Shown here: positions 43,801 to 56,339 of the stretch, piece by piece
How positions within the stretch are numbered: position 1 is the stretch's first letter
Layout of the letters: every line of letters begins with the position of its first letter
From: Gemmatimonadota bacterium
Lineage (GTDB): Bacteria > Gemmatimonadota > Gemmatimonadetes > Longimicrobiales > Gaopeijiaceae
Direction: 5' to 3'
Assembly (NCBI GenBank): GCA_022563405.1
Contig: JADFNK010000005.1
Span: forward strand, 1 to 64,000
Length of the DNA: 64,000 bases
Translations under genes and position numbers: made by a program
The notes under the pieces: model-generated
Seen by the model: the letters and a program-made list of their open reading frames with translations, nothing else
Database searches by the model: none
Told to the model about the DNA's origin: nothing

Positions 43801-46800
43801 GGTGCGTACCAGAAACGGGGATGAGCCGTCGAGCCGAACCACGAACCGCAAGTGTCGTTCGAGGTTGTCCAGGTTCCCGTCCCCGTCCAGATCTTCGGTG
43901 TCCTGAATGCCATCGCCGCGCGTGCAGTTCGCCCTCGGGTCACCGAGGTTGTAGACCCTCCTGGGCTTCCCCTGACACGTCTCTCCCCACACGCCCCTCT
44001 GATCGGCCTCGTCACTCCAGACTTCCCCGAGGCGCGGGTCCGCCTCGTGGTCGAGACGCCCCAGCCCCCACGGGGCACCGTTCTCCTTCACCCCCGTGGT
44101 TCGGCCCTGGTCATCGATGAACATCGCGTCCTCGCCGACTACACCCAGGTCGATCACGAGGGTGAGGGAGTCGCCGTCCGCCACATAGAACTCCAGCGAC
44201 TCCGTTTTGGTGAGGTCCATGCCGGTGGCACTCAAGCTGGTCGTTATAGATCGCCAGGACGGCTCCGCCGGACTGCTGGCACTCGGGGTGAACGTCAGTA
44301 CCATCCCCGACTCACGAGCCTGACGCCCGACCACATTGATCTGGCGATCGACATCAACTTCCGGGAGAAAGCCGATGAACACACCTGTGCTGTCCTGTCC
44401 GGGCCCTTGGACCACCCAGGTATGCTGCCAAACGAGGCGCCCCGCTGCGGATTCGTTTACCGGAAGCGGCAGGACGGTTTCCGCTCCGTCCCAGAAGGCC
44501 GGGGCGCTACCCAGGAACCAATCGGGCGAGTCGAGGGAGATAGACCGCTCATTGGACGCATCGAAGTCATCCAGAAACACATCGGCGCGAACATTCGGAT
44601 TGGGGAAAGAGAGGGCGACTTCCCCCTCCAGGCCGACCCTGGAAGGCCCCCCCACCCGAAGAGCTGGAATCTTCTCCAACAACCGGTCGAGGCCACTCGC
44701 GGGAAAGTCGAAATCCATGCTGAGTCCGCTCAGCGTGATCGCGGCAGCTTCGTTTCCCAACTGTGGCCGATTGACCAACGCCTGCTCACTCTGGCGTAGA
44801 GCCAGGATATTGAACTCCCCGTAGCGACCGGCCTGGACGGCGCCGTTGAAGCCGAAAACGGAGGTGGGGGTGACCTGAAAGATCGACTTCTGCTCCCACG
44901 AGACTCGTACAACGGGTTCGGATGCCGTGGCGAAAAGCGCCTCCGGCTGAGTCAGCGTGATCTGTCCGATCGCATAGTCGATCGTATAGTCGAGGTCACG
45001 GACCAGAAGGCGATCTCCAAGAAACACCCGCTCCGACTCGCCGCGGACACCCAGCGCACCCAGCGAGAAGGAGGAGATGACACCTCGGCTTCGTAGTTCG
45101 AAGGGGATGTTCAGGCGATAGAGCCCACCGCTCTCTCGCAGAAAAGGGTCCTCGGCTTCGTAGATCGTGGGGTTCCCATCGGACCCGAGAATCTGCTTCG
45201 TCTCGTCCGCCGTCAGGCCTAACACCGGTACAGGGGGCGGAGTCTGGAACGGGCGTAGCGTGGGAAAGAAGATAAAAACGCCGGGGACCACCGGCTGCTC
45301 CTCGATAAACTCACCGGTCCACCGGTAGAGTGCTCCCGCGTCGAGGACGTCGACGGGGGACTCTTCATCCAGCCCGAAGAGCCGCAGGAAGGTCAGGTCC
45401 CTCCCGGCGCCGTCCCGCGTGAAGGTACGACCCGCGCTGAGCTCGCCCAAAGAGATGGACAACCCTACCGAGGACGGCTCCACGTCGACCGACGAGGAGA
45501 CGCGGTACACCTGATGCATCTCCTGATCCCAAGTGGGCAGACCCGGTCTGTGGTTGGCCCTGGATGCCTGCAGCAACCGGAGCGAAGGGCTCCCGCCGGC
45601 GTTGTAGACTTGTTCGGGATTGTACGTCCCAATCGTGTCGCCCGTCGCCGAAATGTAGGTGATTGCGAGCATCTCGTCGCGACCGAGAGGCCGCCTCAGG
45701 GCCACCCACAGCCCGCTCGAATGAATCGAATAGTCGACGCCAGGTTGAAGGAAGCGGAACCACCCAGACTCCTGCACGGTAATTCCGTCCCGGCTGGCGA
45801 ACCCGTCCGCCTGGATGAGCCCGTCCACCTGCTGCCTCGTCACGGGGTCCGTCTCGAATCGATAGATCTGCACCGGGTCCACCCCGGGCGCCACGTCCAG
45901 AGGGACCGAAGACGGATTCAAGCCCAGGACATCGATGTGCGGGCTGCCGGCGATTTCCGCAGGATCGACGAGAAAGAAGAATTGCCCTCTCACGTAGTCC
46001 GCATCGTCGAGAACGAGCGTGTCGAGCTGCACGAAATTTTCCTGGCCGGGGCCACCGCTCAAACGGAATTCTCGACTCGACACATCTCCCGTTTGTTGGG
46101 CCCAGACACCTCTGAAATCAAGCGGACCCACCTGCCCGGTCACCAGAAGACCGAAGTTACCGGCGGGAACACCCTGAGTCAGAAAGCGCGACCTGGGAAG
46201 AGCGAAGGTGACGTCCCCCAACTCCAACGTCTTCAGGATCGCGTCAGCGCCGCCCTGGTAGAAAATATTGACGTTGTTGGCGGCCGAAAACTCGCGCGCC
46301 TGATCGAAGTCCACATTCAGCGTGATGCGGTCGGCCACGGTGCCCGCCGCCCGAACGGCAAACTGAATGTCGGGACTGATCCGAGGGAGCAGGCCCGTTT
46401 CGCAGGAATCCTGCACGCGTATATCGCAAGGGCGGAACCGGGTCCAATCGCCGCCCAATTCGGCCTGACCCACGATCTCGAAGTCCAGGTCGGCGAGCTC
46501 GCTCACCGAGCCGCCGGCTGCCGGCACGCGACCAGGGGGGTCGCGGCCCCGAAAGAAAGGCCCGAAAAGGTCCGCCTGCCTCAGGGCCAGCCGACGCCGG
46601 AGCAGCGTCGGTCCCCGAGCCACCATCCAACGAGATATGTTCGGCGTGGGCCCATCGGTGACGATCGTGGGTGCGTAGAAATCGATCGGCACGAGGAGCG
46701 GAACCGACTTCAGGCCAATGCGGCCGACCGTATACCCTCCCTGCCCTGACCGACCCGGAAAGGGCGAAAGAAACTCGGGAAGCTCGAACTCGGGTGGTTG

Positions 46801-46896
46801 AAGACGCACCGTGTCCGGCAGCGCGACTGATACTTGCCCAAGTGCTGCCCGGGGTGCAACCATTGTGAGGACCAGAATGGCCAGTGTCAGAGCCAT
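40849..46896 (-). CDS. sprA: SprA/Sov-type giant outer-membrane protein
   Basis: 2015 residues with a signal peptide (MALTLAILVLTMVAPRAALG). The blocks VRVSWEQKSIFQVTPTSVFG and VFLDDFDASNERSISLDSPD match SprA, the 36-strand barrel of the type 9 secretion translocon in Bacteroidota; a long beta-rich C-terminal part with alternating aromatic strands ends in YTDRQSFVGLQSGSSQFQFG and IVADEGLLR. Size fits SprA (2,000-2,500). Homologues occur outside Bacteroidota, and here no PorV, GldK-N or PorU partner is visible in the window. It is divergent from lptF with only 54 bases between starts, so they share a promoter region. Confidence 0.83.
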   Translation of the reverse strand: MALTLAILVLTMVAPRAALGQVSVALPDTVRLQPPEFELPEFLSPFPGRSGQGGYTVGRIGLKSVPLLVPIDFYAPTIVTDGPTPNISRWMVARGPTLLRRRLALRQADLFGPFFRGRDPPGRVPAAGGSVSELADLDFEIVGQAELGGDWTRFRPCDIRVQDSCETGLLPRISPDIQFAVRAAGTVADRITLNVDFDQAREFSAANNVNIFYQGGADAILKTLELGDVTFALPRSRFLTQGVPAGNFGLLVTGQVGPLDFRGVWAQQTGDVSSREFRLSGGPGQENFVQLDTLVLDDADYVRGQFFFLVDPAEIAGSPHIDVLGLNPSSVPLDVAPGVDPVQIYRFETDPVTRQQVDGLIQADGFASRDGITVQESGWFRFLQPGVDYSIHSSGLWVALRRPLGRDEMLAITYISATGDTIGTYNPEQVYNAGGSPSLRLLQASRANHRPGLPTWDQEMHQVYRVSSSVDVEPSSVGLSISLGELSAGRTFTRDGAGRDLTFLRLFGLDEESPVDVLDAGALYRWTGEFIEEQPVVPGVFIFFPTLRPFQTPPPVPVLGLTADETKQILGSDGNPTIYEAEDPFLRESGGLYRLNIPFELRSRGVISSFSLGALGVRGESERVFLGDRLLVRDLDYTIDYAIGQITLTQPEALFATASEPVVRVSWEQKSIFQVTPTSVFGFNGAVQAGRYGEFNILALRQSEQALVNRPQLGNEAAAITLSGLSMDFDFPASGLDRLLEKIPALRVGGPSRVGLEGEVALSFPNPNVRADVFLDDFDASNERSISLDSPDWFLGSAPAFWDGAETVLPLPVNESAAGRLVWQHTWVVQGPGQDSTGVFIGFLPEVDVDRQINVVGRQARESGMVLTFTPSASSPAEPSWRSITTSLSATGMDLTKTESLEFYVADGDSLTLVIDLGVVGEDAMFIDDQGRTTGVKENGAPWGLGRLDHEADPRLGEVWSDEADQRGVWGETCQGKPRRVYNLGDPRANCTRGDGIQDTEDLDGDGNLDNLERHLRFVVRLDGSSPFLVRTQAETGTEFQLYRIPIRGAGAIEVPGPFSEADFRAVKHIRMTVAGRVAQSVTLFRMRLVGARWVKRTESGVLDGIVGDTASMLGRAEVGPVSAVTDGDAYQAPPGVIEELNDQSAAFGGLGTEFNEKGLKLEYGNVQPGSRAEVFDRFPQRPRDFLPYRQLKLWAVARNGDWGATVPVSFFVKVGEDAENFYLYRTRLQPAPDPARIMPNDWLPEIVIDFEEWIDLRREAEVSLILEPRGPSDPPLVLWARDSTYAIVLKDRARAPNLAAVRELSMGVWNQGDFPTTGEVWINEMRLSSPLRDAGMASYFALDIEASDVWTTHLAVSNRGSLFRQLTENPTFQGDQDIRFLSTFNLDRMAPADWGVEIPVTVTHVRINQDPRFLSGSDVRVDKVENLREPESRRTRVEVAFRKRTPAANPVVGLLLDGLEARAGYFTSSSTTITSDGSARGIDGHLGYGRAVGRRDFGIVPGFLKPVLRWLLPGALEDEVVNSRFRWSPERFSFGVTYAGSRQKILRFDQILQQDSDSLVAPTRSPRESLESAFEIVFRPFETFSAQADVVTGRDLLDPEKTVADPVVQGLLFDETFSLLGLDLGWETDQVVRTRMNFDPRFGDWIRTGLGLQTFYSSHRTATFVDRSLDAVGDTVLALARNVNGGRDFTGQVTVIPATIFGASGGAAGGSALSRGVGVVADAMDPVTVTYQAGVTSRFDRAPIDPSFSYRYGFAGREGYALLEADTATTFTDRVGWTLGSGVRLPADLRVRVNYRLATTKTLDTRSDRTLRRKTWPDLNLSLVNLPLPDQGVITRVSLSAGFQRIKQKAVFGGFGLQEKIQQDDRIPVEIALVWGGGLSTSYRGSFTSGEGSDPTGGTERRRNNHTFSLTASMRPPTRWAARLTRPITMSALLQYASNRNCRATASQAECVPFLDELIRSLVLRVETAISRTDVRLQLSYTDRQSFVGLQSGSSQFQFGIFGRFVIADEGLLR

Positions 46897-46950
46897 GAAT
46901 CGACTACTTCGCTGGGATCGGATCTCGGCGTGCGGTGTAGGGGTGTCGCT

Positions 46951-48399
46951 ATGAGGATCATCACCAAATATCTAATCCGCGCCCATATCGGACCGTTCCT
47001 TTTTGCATTCTCGGCTCTCACCGGGCTCCTGTTCCTGAATGCGTTCGCCGTGCGGATGGCCGACCTCCTCGGAAAGGGACTCCCCTGGACCGTGATCGGT
47101 GAGTTCGTACTCCTGTCGCTTCCCCATACCGTCGCGCTCACTCTCCCCATGGCCATCCTGGTATCTGTACTCTACACGTTCAGCGAGCTTACCGCCGCGA
47201 ACGAGATTACCGCTATGGCCGCGGGTGGTATCAGACCGCTCCGGATTCTTCTCCCGCTCTTGGGAGTCGGTACCATCCTGGCAGGCGTGATGCTGTTTTT
47301 CAACGACCAGGTGCTCCCGGATGCCAACCACAAACTCAAGAGCCTGATCATCGACGTCGCGCGAAAGAGTCCCACGTTCGAGCTTCGTGAGGGGGTCATC
47401 AATGAGATCGATACCGAGAACAGAAACGGAGCGGTGTACCTTCAGGCGGAGACCATCGACCCCGTCACGAACGAGATGACGGAGGTCTTCATCTACGATC
47501 TGACCGACCCGAACGCTCACCGCACGACCTATGCGGCGCGTGGAACGATGGCGTTCAGCGACAGCGGCACCGACCTCTACCTGACCCTCTACGACGGCCG
47601 CATCCTCGAGGCCGGCCAAGAAGGGGGCGGTGAGTTCAACCGATCGGACTTCGAGAAACAGTTCATTCCACTACGGGGGGTCGGGGACGAACTCGAGCGC
47701 CAAGAGGGGGGCGCCTCACGGAGCGATCGCGAGATGTCTATCGCGCTGTTGAGAGCCGAAATCCTCAACCGAAACGAAGAAATCGTCCGCGTCCGAGAGC
47801 GAAGCCTCGCACTTGCTCAAAAGACGGTCACGGATGCACTGGCGTACCCCGACCCGGACCTGATCGAGGCGGACGAGGCGGAATCCGAGTTCGTCAGTCG
47901 ACGAGGTTCCATAATCGGCGGGGGCCGCGGCCAACGCCTCAACCTCAGGACCGACAACCTGACTCAACAAGCCGCGTTGGCCGGGCGTCAGAACCTTGGC
48001 CGCGTCTTGGCTCTTCAGCAATCGGTGGACCAGTTTCGTGTTGAGATCCACAAGAAGTACTCGATCGCTTTCGCGTGTATCGTGTTCGTATTGCTCGGCG
48101 CCCCACTGGCCATCCGCTTCCCTCGAGGAGGGGTTGGTCTGGTCATCGTCGCCTCGGTCGCCATCTTCGCCGTGTACTGGGCGGGCCTCATCGGCGGAGA
48201 GAACTTGGCCAATAAAGGACTCGTGACACCGTTTTGGGCCATGTGGACCGCAGACCTCGTCTTCCTCGGTCTCGGCCTCGCGTTGGCCGCGCGCATGAGC
48301 CATACGGCAAGCTCGAATGGTGGGGGCGCCCTCGGTGAGGCGCTGTTCAACCTCTCGAGTCTGGTGCGCACGGTGACAGCCCGTTATCGCAAGGCATGA
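46951..48399 (+). CDS. lptF: LPS export permease LptF (YjgP/YjgQ family)
   Basis: 482 residues from ATG 46951 (codons upstream belong to the sprA overlap). Six membrane helices: three N-terminal (LIRAHIGPFLFAFSALTGLL, VLLSLPHTVALTLPMAILVS, ILLPLLGVGTILAGVMLF) and three C-terminal (SIAFACIVFVLLGAPLAI, GLVIVASVAIFAVYWAGLI, TADLVFLGLGLAL). Between them is a jellyroll domain enlarged by about 100 residues rich in charged coil (LRAEILNRNEEIVRVRERSLALAQ). With LptG and LptB it lifts LPS to the Lpt bridge. It overlaps lptG by ATGA. Confidence 0.93.
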   Translation: MRIITKYLIRAHIGPFLFAFSALTGLLFLNAFAVRMADLLGKGLPWTVIGEFVLLSLPHTVALTLPMAILVSVLYTFSELTAANEITAMAAGGIRPLRILLPLLGVGTILAGVMLFFNDQVLPDANHKLKSLIIDVARKSPTFELREGVINEIDTENRNGAVYLQAETIDPVTNEMTEVFIYDLTDPNAHRTTYAARGTMAFSDSGTDLYLTLYDGRILEAGQEGGGEFNRSDFEKQFIPLRGVGDELERQEGGASRSDREMSIALLRAEILNRNEEIVRVRERSLALAQKTVTDALAYPDPDLIEADEAESEFVSRRGSIIGGGRGQRLNLRTDNLTQQAALAGRQNLGRVLALQQSVDQFRVEIHKKYSIAFACIVFVLLGAPLAIRFPRGGVGLVIVASVAIFAVYWAGLIGGENLANKGLVTPFWAMWTADLVFLGLGLALAARMSHTASSNGGGALGEALFNLSSLVRTVTARYRKA

Positions 48400-49469
48400 T
48401 CAGGATTCTGGACCGCCTGATCGGGGGCACCTTCCTTCGCATTTTTGTTGTGTTCGTCCTCGGCGCCCCCCTCTTGTTCATCGTCGGAGACATGGTGGAG
48501 TACGTGGACCGGTACTTCGAACGGGGACTTTCGGTGAGCGACCTCGCGCTCGCTTACGTGTACATGCTCCCCGAGTTCATCTCCTGGTCCTTCCCGATCG
48601 CCGCCCTGATCGCCGCGGTGTTCACGATTCACTCCATGACGCAGCATCGAGAGATCCTCGCCGCCAAGGCCGGGGGAATTTCGTTTCACCGCCTGATGGC
48701 GCCGCTCATCGTGTTGGGACTGGTCCTGACCGGAGTCGGACTCCTCCTCAGTGAGGTCGTGCCCGTGGCCAAGAGGCGCTCCGGGCAGATTCTTCGCGGC
48801 GAACAGATCGGACGCCAATGGCGCAACAACTTCGTGTTCAAGACCGACGACGCCCGCACGTTGACCGTGAGAAGACTCAACATCTTCCCACCGGAGCTGA
48901 CCCGGGTGGCGCTGGAGGTTCCCGCCGGATCCAACGGAGAGGCGGCACAGCATCTGCAGGCGACGCAAGCGAAGTTCGACAGCCTACTGGGATGGACGTT
49001 CGTGGACGGGTATCTGCGTATCCTCCCCGACCGGGAGACCCCGCTCACCTTGAACTTCGACTCGCTCAGGTCGAGTGCCTTCGGCGAGCCCCCGGAGGGT
49101 CTCCTCGGGAGGCCCACCGAGGTAGGCGAGATGACCAACTCCGAAATCGACCGGTTGGTGGCCAATCTCACTCGCTCCGGCGGGGACGTCAGCGCGTTGT
49201 TGGTAGAGAAAGGACAACGTAAGGCCATCGCAGTCGCGACGTTGGTGATCATCCTGTTCGGTGGCCCACTCGCGACGAGCTCGCAACGGGGCGGGAGGGC
49301 CTACGGAATCGGCATCGCTCTCGCGTCGGTGATCCTCTACCTGCTCATGTTCCGTTTGGCGGGAGCCGCAGGCCAGTCGCGAGCCATCCCGCCGCTGTGG
49401 GCCGCCTGGCTTCCCAACCTCGTGTTCCTGACGTGCGGGCTCATCCTTTTGAAGCGCGTGAGGACTTGA
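48396..49469 (+). CDS. lptG: LPS export permease LptG (YjgP/YjgQ family)
   Basis: 357 residues, six helices (three N-terminal, three C-terminal) around a smaller periplasmic beta domain, of the normal length. LPEFISWSFPIAALIAAVFTIHSMTQHREILAAKAGG is the typical second-third helix region with the coupling helix. Translation is coupled to lptF. The last 29 bases overlap the end of the convergent dapF-like gene. Confidence 0.93.
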   Translation: MIRILDRLIGGTFLRIFVVFVLGAPLLFIVGDMVEYVDRYFERGLSVSDLALAYVYMLPEFISWSFPIAALIAAVFTIHSMTQHREILAAKAGGISFHRLMAPLIVLGLVLTGVGLLLSEVVPVAKRRSGQILRGEQIGRQWRNNFVFKTDDARTLTVRRLNIFPPELTRVALEVPAGSNGEAAQHLQATQAKFDSLLGWTFVDGYLRILPDRETPLTLNFDSLRSSAFGEPPEGLLGRPTEVGEMTNSEIDRLVANLTRSGGDVSALLVEKGQRKAIAVATLVIILFGGPLATSSQRGGRAYGIGIALASVILYLLMFRLAGAAGQSRAIPPLWAAWLPNLVFLTCGLILLKRVRT

Positions 49470-50427
49470 GGGCTGGCCCACCTCCTTCGAGCCGTGCCAG
49501 GAACTCCAGAAACCCTCCCGTCAGGCTACCGGTGGACACTTCCTGCACCGGTCCGCTGAGCGTGATCTCCATCTCGGCGGTGACGCTCACCTCCACGCTA
49601 CCGCCCTCCATGCGCACTTCGAACTGGCCGGGCTCGGCTCTTCCCGATTTCACCGCGGCGGCCGCGACCGCACAGGCCGACGTTCCGGAGGCGGAGGTCG
49701 GTCCCACGCCTCTCTCCCAGATCAACGCCTCCAGAGTTCGGTCGTCGAGTACGCGGGCAACCTGAACGTTGGTACCGTCGGCGAAGGCAGGGTGAACAGA
49801 AATCTTCGGCCCGATCTCGTCGATGAGCTCGCGCTTCCACTCCCCGGGAAAAACCACCGCGTGGGGATTACCAATAGATACGAGATGTACGACCGGACTC
49901 CCTGCCTCGCCGAGGTCGAGTCGTTGTTCCGCGTCCAAGGCTTCGGGGTCGAGTCCGACGGCACCGGGTCCATGGCCGGCTCGGCCCATCTCCGCGGATA
50001 CATCGTAAAGCCCTCGTGACGGAGGACCCAACACATGCAGCTGCACCGTGTCTCCTCCCACCGAGACGTCGAAAGGCCCCCCGCCCACAAGCCCCTCGCG
50101 TGCCAGATACGACGCGAGAATTCGGAGGCCGTTGCCGCTCCGCTCAAACTCGGACCCGTCCGGGTTGAACATCCGGAGAGGAAACGGCCGGGTGGTCCGA
50201 TCGAGGAGGAGCACGATTCCGTCGCTGCCGGGGCCCTTCCAACGGTCGCAGACGGCGGTGATCCTCTCTCTGTCGAGCACCCAATCGTCGCCGGCCTCGA
50301 ACACGAGATAGTCGTTTCCGAGACCATGCCCCTTGAAGAACGCCGAGCTGGCGTGGGCCGTCTCACGAGCTGAGAGTGTCACGTCGAGCCCCCCATCGTC
50401 CGTGTCCGAGGTCGTTTTCCGGCTCAT
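49441..50427 (-). CDS. Diaminopimelate epimerase-fold protein with serine for both catalytic cysteines
   Basis: 328 residues from ATG 50425-50427; no good Shine-Dalgarno is visible there and an in-frame extension or a later GTG are possible. The DapF pattern is clear: FFKGHGLGNDYLVFEA, then GPGSDGIVLL, MFNPDGSEFERSGNGLRI, SIGNPHAVVF and ERGVGPTSASGTSACAVAAA. In DapF the two bases are Cys of CGNG and Cys of ACGTG; here they are Ser (AGC and TCC codons, checked on the strand). Either it is an altered epimerase, or another enzyme of the fold. Length exceeds normal DapF (about 275) by an N-terminal 25-30 and a C-terminal tail. Divergent from metH. Confidence 0.85.
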   Translation of the reverse strand: MSRKTTSDTDDGGLDVTLSARETAHASSAFFKGHGLGNDYLVFEAGDDWVLDRERITAVCDRWKGPGSDGIVLLLDRTTRPFPLRMFNPDGSEFERSGNGLRILASYLAREGLVGGGPFDVSVGGDTVQLHVLGPPSRGLYDVSAEMGRAGHGPGAVGLDPEALDAEQRLDLGEAGSPVVHLVSIGNPHAVVFPGEWKRELIDEIGPKISVHPAFADGTNVQVARVLDDRTLEALIWERGVGPTSASGTSACAVAAAAVKSGRAEPGQFEVRMEGGSVEVSVTAEMEITLSGPVQEVSTGSLTGGFLEFLARLEGGGPALKSSRASKG

Positions 50428-50458
50428 GCGAAACCGGAGGAACAGACAGTAGCCTCCA

Positions 50459-50472
50459 GAAGGCTGTTGAAG
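50459..50472. repeat. GAAGGCTGTTGAAG motif before the dapF-like gene
   Basis: Identical to 35332-35345, with the same three preceding bases (CCA). It lies 32 bases upstream of the dapF-like ATG, reading CTTCAACAGCCTTC on the gene's strand, and a short hairpin (AGCCT/AGGCT) can form directly behind it. The whole dapF-metH gap (50428-50720) has no further gene; it should contain two divergent promoters, not identifiable by eye. Confidence 0.6.
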
Positions 50473-50720
50473 AAGGACGGTGGGCTGCACCGTGGATGCC
50501 GCCACGAGCACGACCGTCTCCGTGCTCATGCTTACGAGGCCTAGGAATCGTTCGGGAGACATACTACCTTTTGGAGACATTGGATGGGGTGATTTGAGGC
50601 GTATTGCGGCCCGGTACAAACCGCTAAAAAGCCAGGCCTCGGCGCGGAAGGATTGCGGCGGGGTTTTGAATTTCGGACCGCCCCTCCCCGCATGACTCCG
50701 AGAGGCGAGATATAAGATCC

Positions 50721-54436
<3,716 letters not shown>

Positions 54437-54440
<4 letters not shown>

Positions 54441-56314
54441 GCGCGCAAGAAGCGAAGGAGACGGACGCCTTGAGGGAGCTCATCGACGACGGGCGCGTGC
54501 ACGTCATGGACGGGGCGATGGGAACGGAACTCTACGCTTGCGGGGTCTTCGTCAACGTTTCGTACGACGGGCTCAACCTCGAAACGCCCGACATAGTGGA
54601 GAACGTCCACCGGAACTACGTCAACGCCGGCGCCGAAGTCATCGAGACCAACACGTTCGGGGCCAATCCGGTCAAGCTCTCCAGCTATGGCCTGGCCGAC
54701 CGAACGGAAGAGATCAACCGCGCGGCTGTGCACCTGGCCCGGAGGGCAGCCCAGGACCGAGCCCTGGTGGTCGGCGCCATCGGGCCGCTGGGTATCCGCA
54801 TCGAACCGCTCGGGCCCACGTCGCGTGAGGAGGCCCAGGAGTTCTATCACCGGCAAGTCGATGGGCTCGTGGAGGGCGGGGTGGACGGTTTCGTTCTCGA
54901 GACCTTCAGCGACCTCAACGAGATGGAGCAAGCCTTCAAGGCCGTCCGGAGCCGATCGCCTCTCCCGGTCATTTGCCAGGTCACGGTGGGGGACGACGCT
55001 TGCACCTCGTACGGTACGTCTCCGGAGGACGTCGCGACCGAAGTCGCCGCTTGGGGCGCATCGGTGATCGGGCTCAATTGCTCCGTAGGGCCGGCCGTCA
55101 TGCTCGACGCAGTGGAGCGGATGGCCGAAGTGACCGACCTACCCCTTTCGGCCCAGCCCAATGCCGGTCTGCCCCGTGCCGTAGGCGATCGCAAGATCTA
55201 CCTGGCCAGCCCCGAGTACATGGCGCAGTACGCCCGTCGTATGATCGAAGCGGGAGCCCGCTTCGTGGGGGGGTGCTGCGGTACGAGTCCGGAACACATC
55301 CGGAGCATCCGAGCGCTGGTCGGCGGCGTGCGACCGCCGTCCACGCGAGTCCGCCCGGGCTCGCACGCCGAGCCACACGACACGCCCATTCAGCCGGAAG
55401 TGCCGCTCCGCGAGCGCTCCGAATGGGGACGGCAGCTCGCCGAGGGCACCTTCGTCACGAGTGTCGAGGTCACGCCGCCCAAGGGTTGGAACGCGGAAGT
55501 CCTCTTGGAGCAGTGCCGGGGCATCCAGAGCGCCGAAGCCGATACCGTGAACGTCCTCGATCACCCGCACTCCCCCAATCGGATGAGCGCTTTGCCAGCC
55601 GCCATGCTGATCCAACGGGAGGTGGGCATCGAGACGATCGTACACTATCCGTGCCGCGACCGGAACATGACTCGCATGATCAGCGACTTGCTTGGGGCCG
55701 CCGCTGCCGGGCTGCACAACCTCCTCCTCGTGACCGGTCGTCCCCCAGCTATGGGTCCCCACCCGGATTCCACGGCTTCACTCGACATCGACTCGATCGG
55801 ACTCACCAACGTGGTCCACGGCCTGAATCGGGGAGTCGATCCCGGGGGAAACGCGATCGGTGTACCCACGCGCTTCGTCATCGGGGTCAGGGTGAGTCAA
55901 GTCGCCGTGGACCAGGACCGGGAAGCAGGACGCTTGAACTGGAAGGTCGATGCCGGCGCCGACTTCGTTGTCACCCGGCCGGTGTTCGACGCGGGACGGC
56001 TCCATTCCTTCTTGGAGCGCGTGCCGGAGTTGTCCGTGCCCATCATCGCGAGCTTGCGACCGCTCACTTCTCTTCGCGAGGCCGAGTTCCTCCACAACGA
56101 GATTCCGGGCATCCACATCCCGGACCGAGTTCTGACCCGGATCGCCGATGCCGAAGCCCGAGGTGAGGATGCCGCGCGAGCGGAGGGTGTCTCCATCGCC
56201 CTGGAGGCATTCGAGGCCATCCGCGACTCCATCGCGGGCCTCCACATCCATGTCGCCGATGGCAACCTAGACGGCGCGTTGGAGCTCCTGTCCGAAATAC
56301 GAAACTCGGTCTAG
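54437..56314 (+). CDS. Bifunctional homocysteine S-methyltransferase / methylenetetrahydrofolate reductase
   Basis: 625 residues from GTG 54437 overlapping the metH stop (GTGA), with GGAGGAGG ideally placed upstream. N-terminal homocysteine methyltransferase domain (about 15-300: [11 protein letters not shown], zinc Cys in GLNCSVG and [10 protein letters not shown]), C-terminal MTHFR domain (about 330-620: [53 protein letters not shown]). The same fusion type (YitJ-like) is known in Bacillus and others. In one operon with metH it provides methyl-THF and a second, B12-independent-looking methyl transfer to homocysteine. Confidence 0.93.
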
Positions 56315-56315
56315 A

Positions 56316-56339
56316 GCAGCCTTCTAAGCGACGGGCTGC
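56316..56339. terminator. Possible bidirectional hairpin between convergent genes
   Basis: GCAGCC (56316-56321) and GGCTGC (56334-56339) can pair with a 12-base loop, overlapping the two convergent stop codons. There is no T-run on either side, so it is only a weak candidate. Confidence 0.3.

Noticed and set aside
50620-50720. Riboswitch before metH (cobalamin, SAM or SAH type)
   Set aside because: Only about 100 bases, without the conserved B12 box or the SAM/SAH cores; a G-rich/C-rich pair may form a hairpin, but no known aptamer pattern is seen.
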